From: Flaccisagitta enflata
Taxonomy: Eukaryota; Chaetognatha; Sagittoidea; Aphragmophora
Length of the DNA: 64,000 nt
Assembly: GCA_965153355.1 (NCBI GenBank)
Contig: OZ231126.1
Span: forward strand, 58,342,001 to 58,406,000
Direction of reading: 5' to 3'
Numbering within the stretch: the first letter of the stretch is position 1; each line of letters starts with the position of its first letter. Below, one piece after another: positions 11,336 to 23,522 of the stretch. A program made the position numbers and the translations under genes. The notes below the pieces were generated by a model. The model was not told the DNA's origin and ran no database searches. It saw nothing but the letters and a program-made list of their open reading frames with translations.

Positions 11336-14300
11336 AGCCCACTATAAAAACACGCTTTTTCATGCTGAGGCTCTCTATCCAAGGAATCTGGCTCAAAATC
11401 ATATATGATGATCCCATAACAAGAATTTGACCTTGGGGGCTTCTCTAAAATTAACCTTACGCCCTCTAATGCTTAGTGGTGATGTTATTTTTAATATCAT
11501 CACATATGGCAATATCTTTGTAAACATATCTCTGTTTAGATAAATAGTATCCTCAATTGGGCTCATTTTAAAAACTTTACGCTCTTAAAATGAGCTCAAA
11601 TGAATCATCATTAAAAACGTTTCTAACATTGATGTATTTTTGGAAAATGTTGTGATTTTATCATAACACACTTTATATGTTAAACAGATAAGCTCTTTGA
11701 CCTCAAGCACTAACAATTATTACTAAACTCTTACACTAGTCTGTTAGGTTAAATTGGATTAATTAGTTTAATTTGGGTAGTTGGTGTGTTAGTTCCCTTT
11801 TTACTTTTGGTTTTTTGAGCACAAAATCTCTTGGATGCCTAGTGACTTCATTCTTCTCTTGTGTGACTAGGGTAGCGATATGCTCCCAAACACTTCATTA
11901 GATATTAGATTCAGGTCTGTAACTTATTTGTTAAAACGGTCATTTCTAAATGATGTCTTCTGTTGAAACAAGAAAGTGGTGTCTATTCTTAATTACATCA
12001 TTTGTTTTATTTTCCCTATATAGTCATGGGTGATATAAGCTCAACATTAACTGCACATTTACTGTGGGGAGTGAAAAATGATGGGTGTGCTGGAAGGTTT
12101 GGAGACAGAGGGACCTTCAAAGGCTACAGCCACATAGCTACTCAATGATAGTGCATGTTTCAATACTAAAAATGTTTGTTTGCTTGTGATATCTTATTTA
12201 CAAATCATCAATGTTCCATCTAGTGTATGCAGGAGATGAACAGATGATTAACAGAGGTTGAGCTCTAGGGGTCTTTATGGCCCTTTGGGCTCAAAAATAG
12301 CAAAATTATTCCAAGATTAGCTTTTGTCTTACTTTTCTACGTGCAAGCACCCTGTATTCTCTGTTATTTGGATGTCTTAGTTTATGACAGAAAAATCAAG
12401 TAGAGATCTCCAAGGACTAAGGATTTACCAGGCAGTAAAATATCATCATATCTTCTTTTTAACAGTCTGTGTGCTACAACTCATTACTCTGTCCGTCTGT
12501 CAGTCTGATTGATGGTCCTCATTTCTTTCTTTTGTATTTATAGGCGGATTTGAGAGTCCTATCACCCAAACTATCTAGTTAAGTCAGTCATCTCTTTATG
12601 CACAATGTTTGGCTCATATCATTGTTTTCAGTCAATTTTTACTATGGCATATGTACCAGCTAATTGAGCCTGAAGTGCATTTTTGAGCATGACTCGAAGA
12701 AATAGTGACTATCTTTCACACGGAAAAATTCTCCTTCTCGCTACTCAGCCATCCTCGTCCCCCACCGAGGCTCAAATACTGGCTTTGGGCTCAGCATCAT
12801 GCGCAGAAACCGTCGTGTGACTCAATCCAGCGTAAGGCTCCGTCAATCTTGAGGCTCAAATCAGCCATGACTCAATCCAGTCTGACCCAAATCCTAAGCC
12901 ATGGCCACTCAATCCCAGCGTCAAAGCCAATCAGCCTCCATTCTTCTGGCCTCCAGAGCTGAAGCAACAGGTGCCCAGGGCAGTGTGTTGTGAAATGCCC
13001 GTTGCCCTGCTGATTGTGAATTTAAGTGAGGGAAGCAGGGCAGAAGCGGCTCGAAAGAGGGCAATCTATAGGCAAGGAGGGACTTTAGACAGTGCCGTTC
13101 GTTTTGTTGTCCATCAATAAATACGTCCGTTTGAAACCGTTCAGAACAAAGGCGATGTCTGAGCCAAAGCCAGTTGAGAGAGCTTCGTGGAATGACCCAG
13201 CAGAAAGAGCTGGATCAAAACAGAAGCCATAGGAGCAGCTTGAGGATTGAATGGCTGATTTGAGGCTTGAGAGGCTAATTTAGCTGGCCCTGAGAATTTG
13301 GATTTGAGAACTGAGAGGCCAGTTTTGAGGCCTGAGAGGCAGGCTGGGAGACCTGAGAGGCCAGATAAGAGGCCTGAGGCCAGATAAAGAGCTGACCATT
13401 TGGCGTCCGAGGCTAAATTTGGCCCACAGAAGGCCAGATTTCCAGGCCTGAGAAGGCCTCAAGAGCGGGACGGACGTGAGCGAGCGAGCAGGCAGGCTGA
13501 GCAGCAGCAGGCGCGAGCGAGCGAGCAGGCAGGCGAACAGCAGAAAGAGTCCCTGTGTTCTACAGGACCGTCCCCACTCCAGAGTTGCTGCTTAAAAACA
13601 GCATAAGTCATCAGCAGCCCCCCGCCAGGGCCGCTGCCTCTAACCACCTCACACCCACATACACTCCACCAGGGGCAACGGGTACCGCTGACCATCTAAA
13701 CCTTGCGACTATGCGACCTGAGGTTTGAATTTGAGGCCACAAATCTAATTTGAGGTCTGTAATGGCCAGGTTGGAAGAAGGCCTGAGAGTTGCGTTTGAG
13801 CCTGAGAGAGGAGGCTGCGGTTTGAGGCCTGCAGGAAACAGTTTAAGCCTAGGAAGTGGTTGAGACCTGAGCATGGGTTTGGGGATCTGAGAGGCTGGTT
13901 GAGGTCTGGGAGGCCAGTTGAGGTCTCAGGCAGTTGAGGCATGAAGGGCCTGATAAGGAGGCTGGGGGATGAATGGAATGAAGGAACAAATGAACCAACA
14001 ACATGACAGACAAAGTGTTCCTAGGACACATCATGGGCGTCGCTATCAGAGCTATCATTTTCAGCATTTTGCTCTATTCTTATACCAGCAGAATGCCAGT
14101 GGCCTCTAGGGGACTCAAGACCCCTTGACTCTTTACACATCTATTTCATGACTTCATTGCAATGACTTACAAGGCAGTGTCTGGTGGTACAGCAGAACCA
14201 GAAAAAACATAAATGATATTCTACCATTTTGGGACCCTTTGGGGTCATTAAGGATGTCCCCAGGGTCTTGATTTTCTATAATAAACCTGTACATATCCCA

Positions 14301-15244
14301 CTACATATGTAGAATGACCTGATAAGTCAAGATTAAGTATTTTTTCAATCTTGGAACAATTTTGGCTATTTTTTTGCCCTAAAGGGCCTTTCAAAGGCCC
14401 CCCAGGGGTTCTAATCCTCTGTTAACCAACTGTTCATCTCCTGCCACACTAGATGAAAATTACCAATGAGTCAGTGTACCTCTAAGATACCCCAACGCAT
14501 AAAAAAAGCATTTTTTTCAGTATTGAGGACATTTTTACCATTATTGAGGCCATGTGGGCTCATTGAAGGGCCCTCTGCGGGTCCCAAACCCGCATTATCC
14601 ATCAGTTCTTCTACTCCCACAGTAAATGGCAGTTACCAATGAGCCAGTGAATCACCTGACTATAATGGGGTAATAAAAAAACAAAATATAAGATTTAAGT
14701 TTAATGACAAAATTATGTTTTTCTTCATGAAGACACCAGCTTTGTAAGACGACTGCTTCTTAACAAATGAAGTTACAGACCACAACTTGGCTCATTTTAA
14801 AAAGTAATAAAAACTCTTAAAAATGAGCTTAAGTTGAGGTCAGTAGCTTTATTCGTTTGGGAGATACAAGCTTGCAAAGTTGTGACAAAAATCAATATTC
14901 TCTCTAAAAAGGCATCAACTTTGGAAGAAAACTGCTTAAATGAATACTGCTGATGATCTCAGCTTGAACTCATCTTAAAGAGTAAGTAAAGCTCTTTAAA
15001 ATGAGCCCAAATTGAGGTCACTAGCTTTATTTGTTTAGGAGATATAAGTTTACAAAGATGAGTAATATATGATGATGTCAAAAAAACAACACCACCACTT
15101 TTGCATTAGGAGGGGTGTGGCGGGCACACTTTAGAGAAGCCCCAAGGTCAAATTTTTGTGATAGACTATCTATATACATGATTTTGAGCCAGATTCCTTG
15201 GATAGAGAGCCTCACCATGAAAAAGCGTGTTTTTATAGTGGGCT
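11336..15244. mobile_element. 3.9-kb fold-back element with ~1.1-kb imperfect inverted arms
   Basis: Both ends read (inward) AGCCCACTATAAAAACACGC, then GAGGCTCTCTATCCAAGG. AATT flanks both sides (11332-11335, 15245-15248). Inverted similarity continues inward, for example GCAGGAGATGAACAG at ~12230 against its complement at ~14430. Each arm has internal sub-repeats (AAATGAGCTCAA, TAAACAGA). The loop holds a D1 fold-back (12968-13710). No transposase frame seen. Confidence 0.72.
12968..13710. mobile_element. Fold-back element D1b nested in the loop of the 3.9-kb element
   Basis: Left arm: CCCGTTGCCCTGCTGATTGT and AGTGAGGGAAGCAGGGCAG. Right arm: GTGTTCTACAGGACCG, then AACGGGTACCGCTGACCAT. The interior is ~21-bp units around GAGAGGCCAGATAAGAGGCC. 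The right arm is better kept than the left. Confidence 0.65.
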
Positions 15245-15249
15245 AATTA

Positions 15250-15970
15250 GGAAGTTTAACTGTTTTTAAGTATGTCAGTTTGGTTAACTGATGGTTTACT
15301 GTTAGTTTGCGGAGGTTTAAAAGTTTTGAAGATAGGGGATATGATAATTTAGTGGTTTGATGGTTTGGTGGTTAGGTGATTTGTTTGTCCATCTGGCGAT
15401 TTGTCTGATCAGCGGTTTGGCAATTCAGTAGTTCATGGATTTGCTGGCTTGATTGATTGGTCGTATGGAAGTTTGGTAGTTTGATGATTTGGTCGTTAAG
15501 TTTAACGGTTTGTTTAAGTGATGGTTCATCTGTAATAGCTCTTTGTCAGTATAACCGTTTGTTTAAGTGATGGTTCGTCTGTAACTGCTCTTTGTCAGTA
15601 TAACGGTCTGTTTAAGTGATGGTTCGTCTGTAACTGCTCTTTGTCAGTATAACGGTTTGTTTAAGTGATGGTTCGTCTGTAACGGCTCTTTGTCAGTTTA
15701 ACAATTTGTTTTAGTGATGGTTCCTCTGTAACGGTATGTATAGTTTGGCAGTTTGGTGATTTAGTAGTTTTTAGCATTGATGATTTCGCATTTGGTGACC
15801 TGGAGGTTGGAAACTGGGCAGTAGTGTGGTTATGTGGTTGTTAGGTTTGTGTTTTACTGGCCGGTATTTTGAAGGTTTGATGGCCTAGCAGTGTTATGGT
15901 ATGCCGGTATGGCATGATAGTTTATCCGTACGGTAGTTTAGCGATTTGGCGTTTCGGTGGTTCAGAGGAG
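15250..15970. repeat. G/T-rich degenerate satellite with a 49-bp tandem repeat
   Basis: Loose GGTTTGATGGTTTGGTGG-type units. Within it, about five copies of a 49-bp unit (15500-15735) carry CTGCTCTTTGTCAGTATAAC and TTTAAGTGATGGTTCGTCTG. The CTTTGTCAG phase recurs at 15541, 15590, 15639 and 15688. Confidence 0.82.
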
Positions 15971-16084
15971 TTTCCGGGGAATTCGTTTCATATCTTATTT
16001 CAATTTGTCTCGATAATACGATTCATAAACGTGTCTGACGTCTAAGCAGCAAGTGCAGATCACAAAAATATTTATGATTTTAGG

Positions 16085-16099
16085 AGAGAGAGAGAGAGA

Positions 16100-16132
<33 letters not shown>
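16085..16132. repeat. (GA)n microsatellite
   Basis: GA units broken once by GTGAG. Confidence 0.9.
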
Positions 16133-16359
16133 CATAGAAGAAAGCATAGAAGATGTCAGATTATACTCATGGTTTATTGGCTACCAAAGAGGGACGTCAA
16201 TAATCACCGACATGAAATATAAGAACCAATAATGATGAAGGGATGGTGCTACTATACTCGTAGGTCTTTTGCACATCCAACAGAATATGGGTTTAAGAAA
16301 AAACTATGCCTTTTAAAACTTACTGTTTTGATATTTAAGGTAGCACTTTCGTGAAGAAT

Positions 16360-16966
16360 AACCATGGGCAAAAAAAAAAAAAACCGCACATCGATTTGGC
16401 ACCCCCTGGCTCATTAGTAAGAGGCAAAACTACAAAAAATCCATGAGCATTTTAAAGAGCTTCAAAAAATCTTTCATTTGAGTGGCGTCAGAAAATTTTA
16501 GCTCAAAAACTTTAAAAGTTATAATCATTTCAAGTAAAAATGTCAAAATCTCAATTGCCGAAAAATTGATTATAAAAAACTTTTACTGTTTTCTCTATAC
16601 CTCTATTAATATTTACTAGAATACAAAAAAATTCATGATGAAAAAAAAATTTGGAAAATTTTCTTCGAAATGCCGCCAACCAGAAATTTGTAGCTTAATC
16701 CGTTTCAAAATCATGATTAAATGAAAGTCAGAGGTGCAGGTCAGAGAAACAAATAGAGGTGTCAATTATTGCAATTGAAACATTGACATTTTAACTTTAG
16801 ACTGTTGTAACTTTTAAAGTTTTCAAGCTAGAACTTTCTGACACCACTCAAATGATAGATTTTTTGAAACTCTTTAAAATGCTCATGGATTTTTTTTTGT
16901 TTTACTTTTTACTAAGGAGCCAAACATGTCAAAGTGATGTGCGGGTTTTTTTTTGCCCATAGTTAG
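16360..16966. mobile_element. Fold-back MITE, ~610 bp with ~180-bp arms
   Basis: The left starts ATGGGCAAAAAAAAA..CCGCACATC. The right (reverse complement) starts ATGGGCAAAAAAAAACCCGC. Both continue through TCCATGAGCATTTTAAAGAG, TTTCAAAAAATC and TCATTTGAGTGG. Non-coding. Confidence 0.75.
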
Positions 16967-17018
16967 TGGAGAATAATTGTTGGAGAACATCCGCTATTAA
17001 ATGCTTAACCCGTAGATA

Positions 17019-17601
17019 ACAGGGTGTGCAAAATTATCCGCACTTGGCACTTACTTTGTTTAAAAAACCCTAGAAGATAAAGATTTATGAAAGCATGAAT
17101 AATATGTATGAAAAAGTATCCTTTTTATTATCAAAAACTTAAAATCAGTGTCAGTATCAAGACTTTTCAGGTATATTTTACCTTTATAAAACATTCCTTA
17201 GAATTCTTTATCAAAATAATCTGAAATTCTGTTATGAGTTTTTCTTGCTTTTTAGGCCTAGTTAATTTGCTTTAGTGAGTTCCATTCATGATGATATAAT
17301 TTACCTACTTCAGCACAATGTGCGCCAAGCAAAAAAGATCGATATTTAGTAGTCACAAATACAAGAATCTATAATATAGTTACCTATTTTGCCTATGAAA
17401 TAAAATCCTGTCAAAATCAAAATCTTTGCTTCAAATCATTTGACTCCCTTAGTGACAAGGGGTATAGAAAAGACCTGCAATCAGTTTTAGCTTCTAGTAT
17501 AAGTTACTGGGGCACTCTGGTCCAAATTTCATGATGCTGGGTCACTTTTGAGTACAGTTTTCTTTCCACGAAGCAAGTGCGGATAATTTTGCACACCCTG
17601 T
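17019..17601. mobile_element. TA-flanked MITE, 583 bp (mariner-like ends)
   Basis: A 28-bp perfect inverted repeat starts ACAGGGTGTGCAAAATTATC and continues CGCACTTG, flanked by TA (17017-17018, 17602-17603). Non-autonomous; no frame of use inside. Ends of the ACAGGGTGTG type belong to Tc1/mariner elements. Confidence 0.85.
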
Positions 17602-17943
17602 TAAGGCGCCTTCTGAGACCTTGAACGCGCACGCAGCTGCAAATTCGTAAGGTTTGAGTAATATGTACAACTACAGTGAGAGCAACGACCGATACATTCA
17701 TGGAGCCACGCATTTATACAAACAGAAATGTTCACAATAAAATCATGAAACCTAAAGTTTCTGCAGGTACTGAATGTAGTGAATCATGAAATCAGTATTA
17801 CCCATACGTTAATCTTAGCCTCACCTTTCGCTTCGGTGCTTGTAAAAAGTGAAACCAGTTTCAAAAGCAAAAGACGCGAGAAAACCTGTTTTTCTTTTTT
17901 GACACTTACCTGCCAATCCAATTAGCAGTAATGAAGAAAGGGG

Positions 17944-17944
17944 G

Positions 17945-17977
<33 letters not shown>

Positions 17978-17990
17978 GGAGAGGACAGGG
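17944..17990. repeat. (GA)n microsatellite
   Basis: GA units with one GACAGAG break. Confidence 0.9.
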
Positions 17991-18281
17991 GAAAATGGGG
18001 AGCATCCGTTAGGAATGGGAGTTTTTATGGTTTGCTTCTCTTAGTTCTCTTGATATGCTAATAAACTGTTACTCACTGTCACTCACTCAAATGAAAGTAG
18101 AAGAAGGGTTATGATATCAAATCATTTTATAAGGGGTAAACTAAGCAAACCATCGTGATGACAGAAAAGTTTGATTATGAAAAGAGTTTTAATGTAATCC
18201 TCCATAGATAACGACTGACCAGGATGGGGCCGTTTGGGGGATGGATACATTAGTAAAGAGTTTCTGACAAACTTTAAAGCT

Positions 18282-18426
18282 AACAAGGCCATATGCACTC
18301 CTCCTTAGTCGCGAACCTGTGTGCAGGAGCGGAATAGCGAAAAAACGCTCACGTTGTGTTATGGTTACCGAAGGATCGACGGACCGACACAGAAGGTTCT
18401 AGAGTCACGAGTCCGAGACTAAAAAT
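18282..18426 (+). mobile_element. Diverged family A element
   Basis: AACAAGGCC at the start, TTAGTCGCGAACC as the 5' stem motif, GGATCGACGGACCGACAC before the 3' end, and an imperfect hairpin AGTCACGAGTCCGAGACT followed by AAAAA. Confidence 0.68.
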
Positions 18427-18599
18427 CTTCGGCAGACATTAGACAGACCTGGGAAAAACCTTCAGGCGTGTATAATGTTGACAAACCTTTGCTCCAAAGT
18501 ATACAGTTAGGAGGTTGTTGAGGCTTTGGTAGGAGAGTCTCGGGGAAATCTTGAGTCATAAGGATGAAATACACCAGCTAGGCAGTTGGACAGGAGCTG

Positions 18600-18702
18600 T
18601 AACCCCAAAACCTCCCATAAACGCCATAAAAGCACAGTATTACCGACGGACAGACCGACGTACAGAGCGGGTTGTAGAGTCGCGTGCACGCGACTAAAAA
18701 AA
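18600..18702 (+). mobile_element. Family A 3' part with a perfect 18-bp palindrome
   Basis: Ends ACAGAGCGGGTTGTAG, then the perfect palindrome AGTCGCGTGCACGCGACT (18678-18695) and AAAAAAA. The 5' part is unclear, perhaps from 18485. Confidence 0.75.
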
Positions 18703-19523
18703 AGACAAGAGAGTGAGAAAGTAAAAAAAAAATGAAATACAGAGCTATGAAGAACTAAGTTATATAAATATGAAATGAAAAAAAAATGAACAATTCAGAC
18801 TTACACTGAGTAACATTACTTTTGTTTGATGAAAATACAATCAAATGGGGAAATAACGGATAGAAAAAAGCTCTAAAAAACAAATTTGGTTGAGCGAAAA
18901 TTATTACATTATTGATGCTTTCCTTGTGGAGGTCAAACATTGTTTAAAAGTTGATGAAAACCGTTGGTACGTTTCAGTGAGCAGTCTTTAATCTAGATCT
19001 GTGCTTCGCTCTACCTGCATTCCCCTGTTTCTTTTCCCTCCTCTCATCCTTTCTAGCAGACGGTCATTAAGTCTAAGACGCCATTGTTGGTCAGCCTTGG
19101 CCTCGTCGGTGTAGACCTTTTAAGCTTTTAATTGATCCGTCGAAGGAAAAAAAAAAACAGATATGTTTAACCTAGTAACCTGCTGAGTCGTGTGCTGTCT
19201 TGTCTGTTTTATAATTCTTCGAATATAAAATGATGCTGCAAAATCTACAATGCGTATTTGGGAATCCAAACGAAAAATGGCGGGATGATGGCACTGTCGC
19301 ATGAAGCGACACTGGCCTACCAGTATGAGATGATCAGATGCAGTCATTGGTGGAGAAACGAGGGGGAGGGAGAGAGAGAGAGAGAGAGAGAAAATCAGAT
19401 AGACAGACACACAAACAAACTAACGGACAGAGACAGAGACAAACAAGACAGAAAGACATAAAAACGGACAGACAGACAAAATACAGATGGATGGCCAGAC
19501 AGACAAAGGCATGAATGGACGGA

Positions 19524-19746
19524 CATACCGAATTTCTCCTAATCAGCGCCCCCTCCCTAATTAGCGCCCCCCCTATCATGAAAAAAAAATCCACCACATG
19601 GTCAAAAATGTTTTTTTTTTTTTTGTTTTTTTTACTATAAATAAAATCAATAGTGATCGAGGGGGTGCAAAATAGGTGGGTAAAAGAGCAATGTCTGATA
19701 GTAATTTCATAAGCGCCCGGCGCGCTAATTAGGAGAAAAACGGCAT
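19524..19746. mobile_element. Small inverted-repeat MITE with TTAGCGCCC ends
   Basis: Left end CATACCGAATTTCTCCTAAT then CAGCGCCCCC. The right end (reverse complement) is CCATGCCGTTTTTCTCCTAA then TTAGCGC. Its ends resemble those of the element at 32405-32700. The interior has poly-A/poly-T. Confidence 0.72.
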
Positions 19747-20395
19747 GGACAGAGGATACAGAGGCACAGACAAACAGTCTCACAGACATAAGGACAGGAA
19801 GAGAAACAGATATCCCGTTTCACCTGTATTCCGCCCCTTTCTTTCTTTGTCTCTGCCTTTTTCGAACATTGTCCGTTTGTTTCAATCTTCACTTTTACTA
19901 TTCCGCCTTTCGCCGGATTTTCATTTTTATTAGCTGCCATTGTACAAATGCTCTCTGTTATGAAAGTTCACTAGTCAAGAAACTACAACGCAATAAACAG
20001 GCATGACAATCTGGCTGAAGTCCAGTATTAGCCTCATTTAACTGAGGAATATAGTAAGGAATCACTCAATGTTTAAGTGAGACTGACATTTTTGTCAATT
20101 CCTGGGTGTTACATTGCAATGCATAAACCAAATTGTTTGAAATGATAATCTTTTCTTTCCAAGTCATAAAGAAAAAAAATAGTATCATCAAAATAAAGAT
20201 ATTTGCCTACATCAAATAACACATGTCAAGTTATTTGCTTCTTTAGACAAACTTCGAATTTTCCTGATCTTATGTAGTTTTTGTTGAATTGATATACACT
20301 TTCATCCAAGAGTAAGCTTACAGCTTAATCTTTTTCCTCGCAATCATTCAGTCAATTGTTATTTCAATACAAACAGCACTCGTCTCAATTTGTGT

Positions 20396-20649
20396 TCACG
20401 GCAGCCCAGCGGCAGCGCACAGTCGTTGCATGGCTCGAATTTCGTACCAATTCCACCAAAACATGGACCCTCCACTCCAATTTTTGCTGAGCGTGTGAGG
20501 ATCTCCGGCTTTTCGGTCTGTCATCGGAATGATGGCTTGACTCTTTCGACGATTGGCAAGTCCCAGAACGCGACGGGCAGCTTGTTGATCCTTCGTCTTC
20601 AATATTACACCACCATTCAGTCTCACTGCGCAGAACCACTTCAAAGGCT
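20396..20649 (-). CDS. Putative last coding exon of an unrecognised gene
   Basis: A good acceptor (CCCAATATTTCAG) precedes 254 nt open in one frame to a TGA at 20398-20396: two leading bases (phase 1), 83 codons, then stop. The peptide has PLKWFCAVRLNGG at the start and the Trp-rich string NWSGGSMFWWNWYEIRAMQR near the end. Codon choice is mixed and G/C-richer than the flanks. I do not recognise it. Its phase would fit the MACPF gene as an alternative 3' exon, but it does not look like VMO-I. The upstream part of its own gene is not visible. Confidence 0.42.
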
Positions 20650-21096
20650 CTGAAATATTGGGATTGGTTTTCAGGGAGAATCATTCGCCCCGTCTGAACA
20701 ATGATACAGTATGTTTTTTTTTCGTTTGTAATAATCTATGACGATGTAACTCAAATTGTATCAGGACCTGAGTGAATGACCTTGTCGGAGTCAGGGCCCT
20801 TAGCGGAGAAAATTGTGGCGGTGCAATAGGATTACTCAGAGATCCTGCACTAGGTTCTGCGGTGAGTAGGTTATCTGCATATGAAAGACTATGTTTACCA
20901 TGGTTTTGGTTTCGATAGTTAGGTCTAATATTAATAGACGATAGTTTTGAGGGGTCCGGATTAAGCACCATTGAGAGTTCCCAAGACTCTCATCCTTTGT
21001 TTTGTTTTTTTTTTTTTTTTTTTTTGTGTATCTTTTATAAAGCAATGTTGTCACAGGTCATAAAGTAAGATGATTGATTTTCGCAAAAAGTTCCTA

Positions 21097-21415
21097 AACA
21101 AGCCCGAACTGGCAACGATGCGTCCAGCCTGTGTCTCTGCGTATATTGATCATGTGACACATATGGATTGACAGATGGACAAACAGACAGATGGAACGAC
21201 AAGAGTAGTAATGGAGGCTCTCAAATCATGTTGGTCTCGCAGTAGATTCAGTGTAGGATCTCGTCATGGCCGAAAACGGCCGAAAATCGCGGTTTTTGCA
21301 CAGGCGTAACGGACCGACGGACGGACGGACCGACGGACGGACGGACGGACGGACGGACCGACGGACGGACGGACGGACAAACCCTCTTATAGAGATGCGA
21401 GGACGCATCTAAAAA
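21097..21415 (+). mobile_element. Family C element, copy C1
   Basis: Starts AACAAGCCCGAACTGGCAAC, then GATGCGTCC. Carries CGGCCGAAAATCGCGGTTTT and a (GGAC/CGAC)n run. Ends TCTTATAG + hairpin AGATGCGAGGACGCATCT + AAAAA. Confidence 0.82.
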
Positions 21416-21828
21416 TATGGTAGATGCATTTCATGTTATGTAACTGCCGGAACTTTTTTACGAAAAATGAATCCTTTGAACACATTTGGAACAAGATGTC
21501 ATCATATCCAAATTATTTCTTTGCAAAAACTTGTCAAATAGACTATAAACCTTTAAATTTCTCTCATTTCTAAACTGTTTGAGATACTGACACCAGATTG
21601 GTCTCAGATGGAAGGTTTTTTAAGTAGTTATTGGGAAAACTTCAGTTGAAAGGCTCATCTGATATTTTCGATGATTGCGTGAACAATGAATCAAATATTG
21701 ATCATGTGGCGTACTAATGTGGCGTACCATTAAAAATAAAGTTTTCCTCATTGCATTTCTTAAAACTACTGTAAATTAGCTTTGATTTGAGACCAGCCTG
21801 GTATCCGTAGCTCAATTCATTTTGAAAC

Positions 21829-22131
21829 AAGCCCGACCGGGCAACGATGCGTCCGGGCTGTATCTCAGCGTGTATTGATCATCTGACATATTGGAGAGAC
21901 AGATGGACGAACAGACGGGTGAAAAGACTCTCAAAACATGTTGGTTGATCATTTGTTTCAGTGTCAGATCTCACCGTGGCCAAAAACAGCTGAGAAACGC
22001 GGTTTTTGCACAGGCGTTACGGACGGACGGACGGACGGACGGACGGACGGACGGACGGACGGACGGACGGACGGACCGACGGACGGACAGACCCTCTTAT
22101 AGAGATGCGTTCCTGACGGACGCATCTAAAA
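21829..22131 (+). mobile_element. Family C element, copy C2, with defined ends
   Basis: Starts AAGCCCGACCGGGCAACGAT, then GCGTCCGGG. Includes (GGAC)n and ends AGATGCGTTCC..GGACGCATCT + AAA. The related copy at 25941-25965 lacks the insertion, so the ends are placed to within two bases and no target duplication is seen. Confidence 0.85.
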
Positions 22132-22374
22132 AAGAGCAACTCAAACAAAATTGTCCAGCCAAAAACCTAAAATAATGTTTTTTTTCCAGTTTTTGATCAA
22201 CATTTCTTCTTGTGTCAAGAGGTTCAGATCTTTGTAAAAAAGTCCTGGAAGTTGAACATCATAAAATACATCTCTCATACCTTCCTGGAACTTTTTTTCA
22301 GAAGTCAATTATCTCAACTATTCTTTAAATTACATCGTCATAGAATATCACAAACGAAAAAAAACATACTGTAG

Positions 22375-23248
22375 TATCTGTCTGTGTCTACAATTTTGCT
22401 CCGACAATCAGTTCAGTGCGGGTGGTTACGTGCGCTGTTTTTTTTCTGCGCTTATCTTTATCCCTGTTATCTGGTTGGCAAGGCCTTAAGCATGAAATAA
22501 TCGTAGAAGAGAAAATTTGACGATTGTGTTGCGACCGGATTCATTCTTGGAAAAGTTCATCCTGAAAAACATTGGAAAAACATGATTATCATATTTTTTT
22601 CATGATTTTCAGAACGAATGCGGACACGCCCTCAATTACGTTTCTTATTTTTTCATTTTCTATGCAATCTTAGAATTTAAATGGGCCCCCTGTCAGTGAC
22701 CAAATAAGAAATTTTCTGTAATTTGCAATATATTTTTTTATCAACTTTATTAATATTTGGTTCTATTTCATGAAAAAAAATGATTACTGTGACATATTTC
22801 AGTGATTGTTTTGGTAAAATCATTCAGTTTTATTCATTTTTGATTTTTGATTTTAGCCCCCGTTGAAACACAAATGTTGCTTTTGGAGGTACGCCGTCAT
22901 AGGAAGTCTCAGAGACCAAAATCCTTCCTGTAAATTTTCTATGGGATACAAGGGGGTAATTTTTAGAGGTCCGATCCCCGGGTCAGATTTTTGTTGTGGT
23001 CTGTCTGTATACATGATTTTGAGCTATATCCCTCTGATAGAGAACTTTCCTATGACTTTGCATGAAGTCTTGTTATGCTATTCGCCGGTATTGTGAACGA
23101 CGAAGATGTAGATGGGATTAAAAGGGTCTCGTGATACATGCTTCCATTATCGCTTTTCTTTTACCGGGGATAATTGTATTGAAGAGTGTTTTCCATTACA
23201 AGCATTCCTAATGTGCAATTGTACATGTCTTGATAATGAGAAATGAGT
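22375..23248. repeat. Repeat-derived DNA related to 24098-24226
   Basis: 22861-23093 shares GATTTTGAGCTA, CCCTCTGATAGAGAACTTT and a following TATGAC..TGCAT with 24098-24226 in the same orientation. GATTTTGAGCCAGATTCC in the 3.9-kb fold-back ends is a distant relative. 22375-22860 holds nothing I recognise. Confidence 0.5.
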
Positions 23249-23250
23249 AT

Positions 23251-23426
23251 TACGCCGATTCAGGAACACCCAATCTTTTATTTCAATCGCGACAATGGGC
23301 TAAATTTGTTGGTTCTTGTTAGAAAAACACCCACTGGGGGGGGGGGGGGAACTCAATAATATACAGGCCTGTAAAGATTGCTGTTTCGTCGTTGTCGTCG
23401 TCGTTATCGTTGTTGTTGTTATCGTT

Positions 23427-23522
<96 letters not shown>

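Larger units (their letters stand above)
20707..22371. mobile_element. TA-flanked MITE G carrying two nested family C elements
   Basis: Inverted ends: CAGTATGTTTTTTTTCGTTT at left (TA at 20705-20706) and its complement CGAAAAAAAACATACTG at right (TA after it). A second, truncated copy lies at 25745-26203. The 20760-21060 part holds repeat K. C elements occupy 21097-21415 and 21829-22131. Removing C2 restores a sequence continuous with the other copy. Confidence 0.74.

Noticed and set aside
15500-15735. Regular 49-bp repeats resembling a CRISPR array
   Set aside because: The whole 49-bp unit repeats with no unique spacers, in a eukaryotic genome; it is an ordinary tandem repeat.
20390-20653. 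Plus-strand 87-codon frame over the terminal exon
   Set aside because: The minus-strand frame has a proper acceptor and stop and a more protein-like composition; the plus frame has neither.
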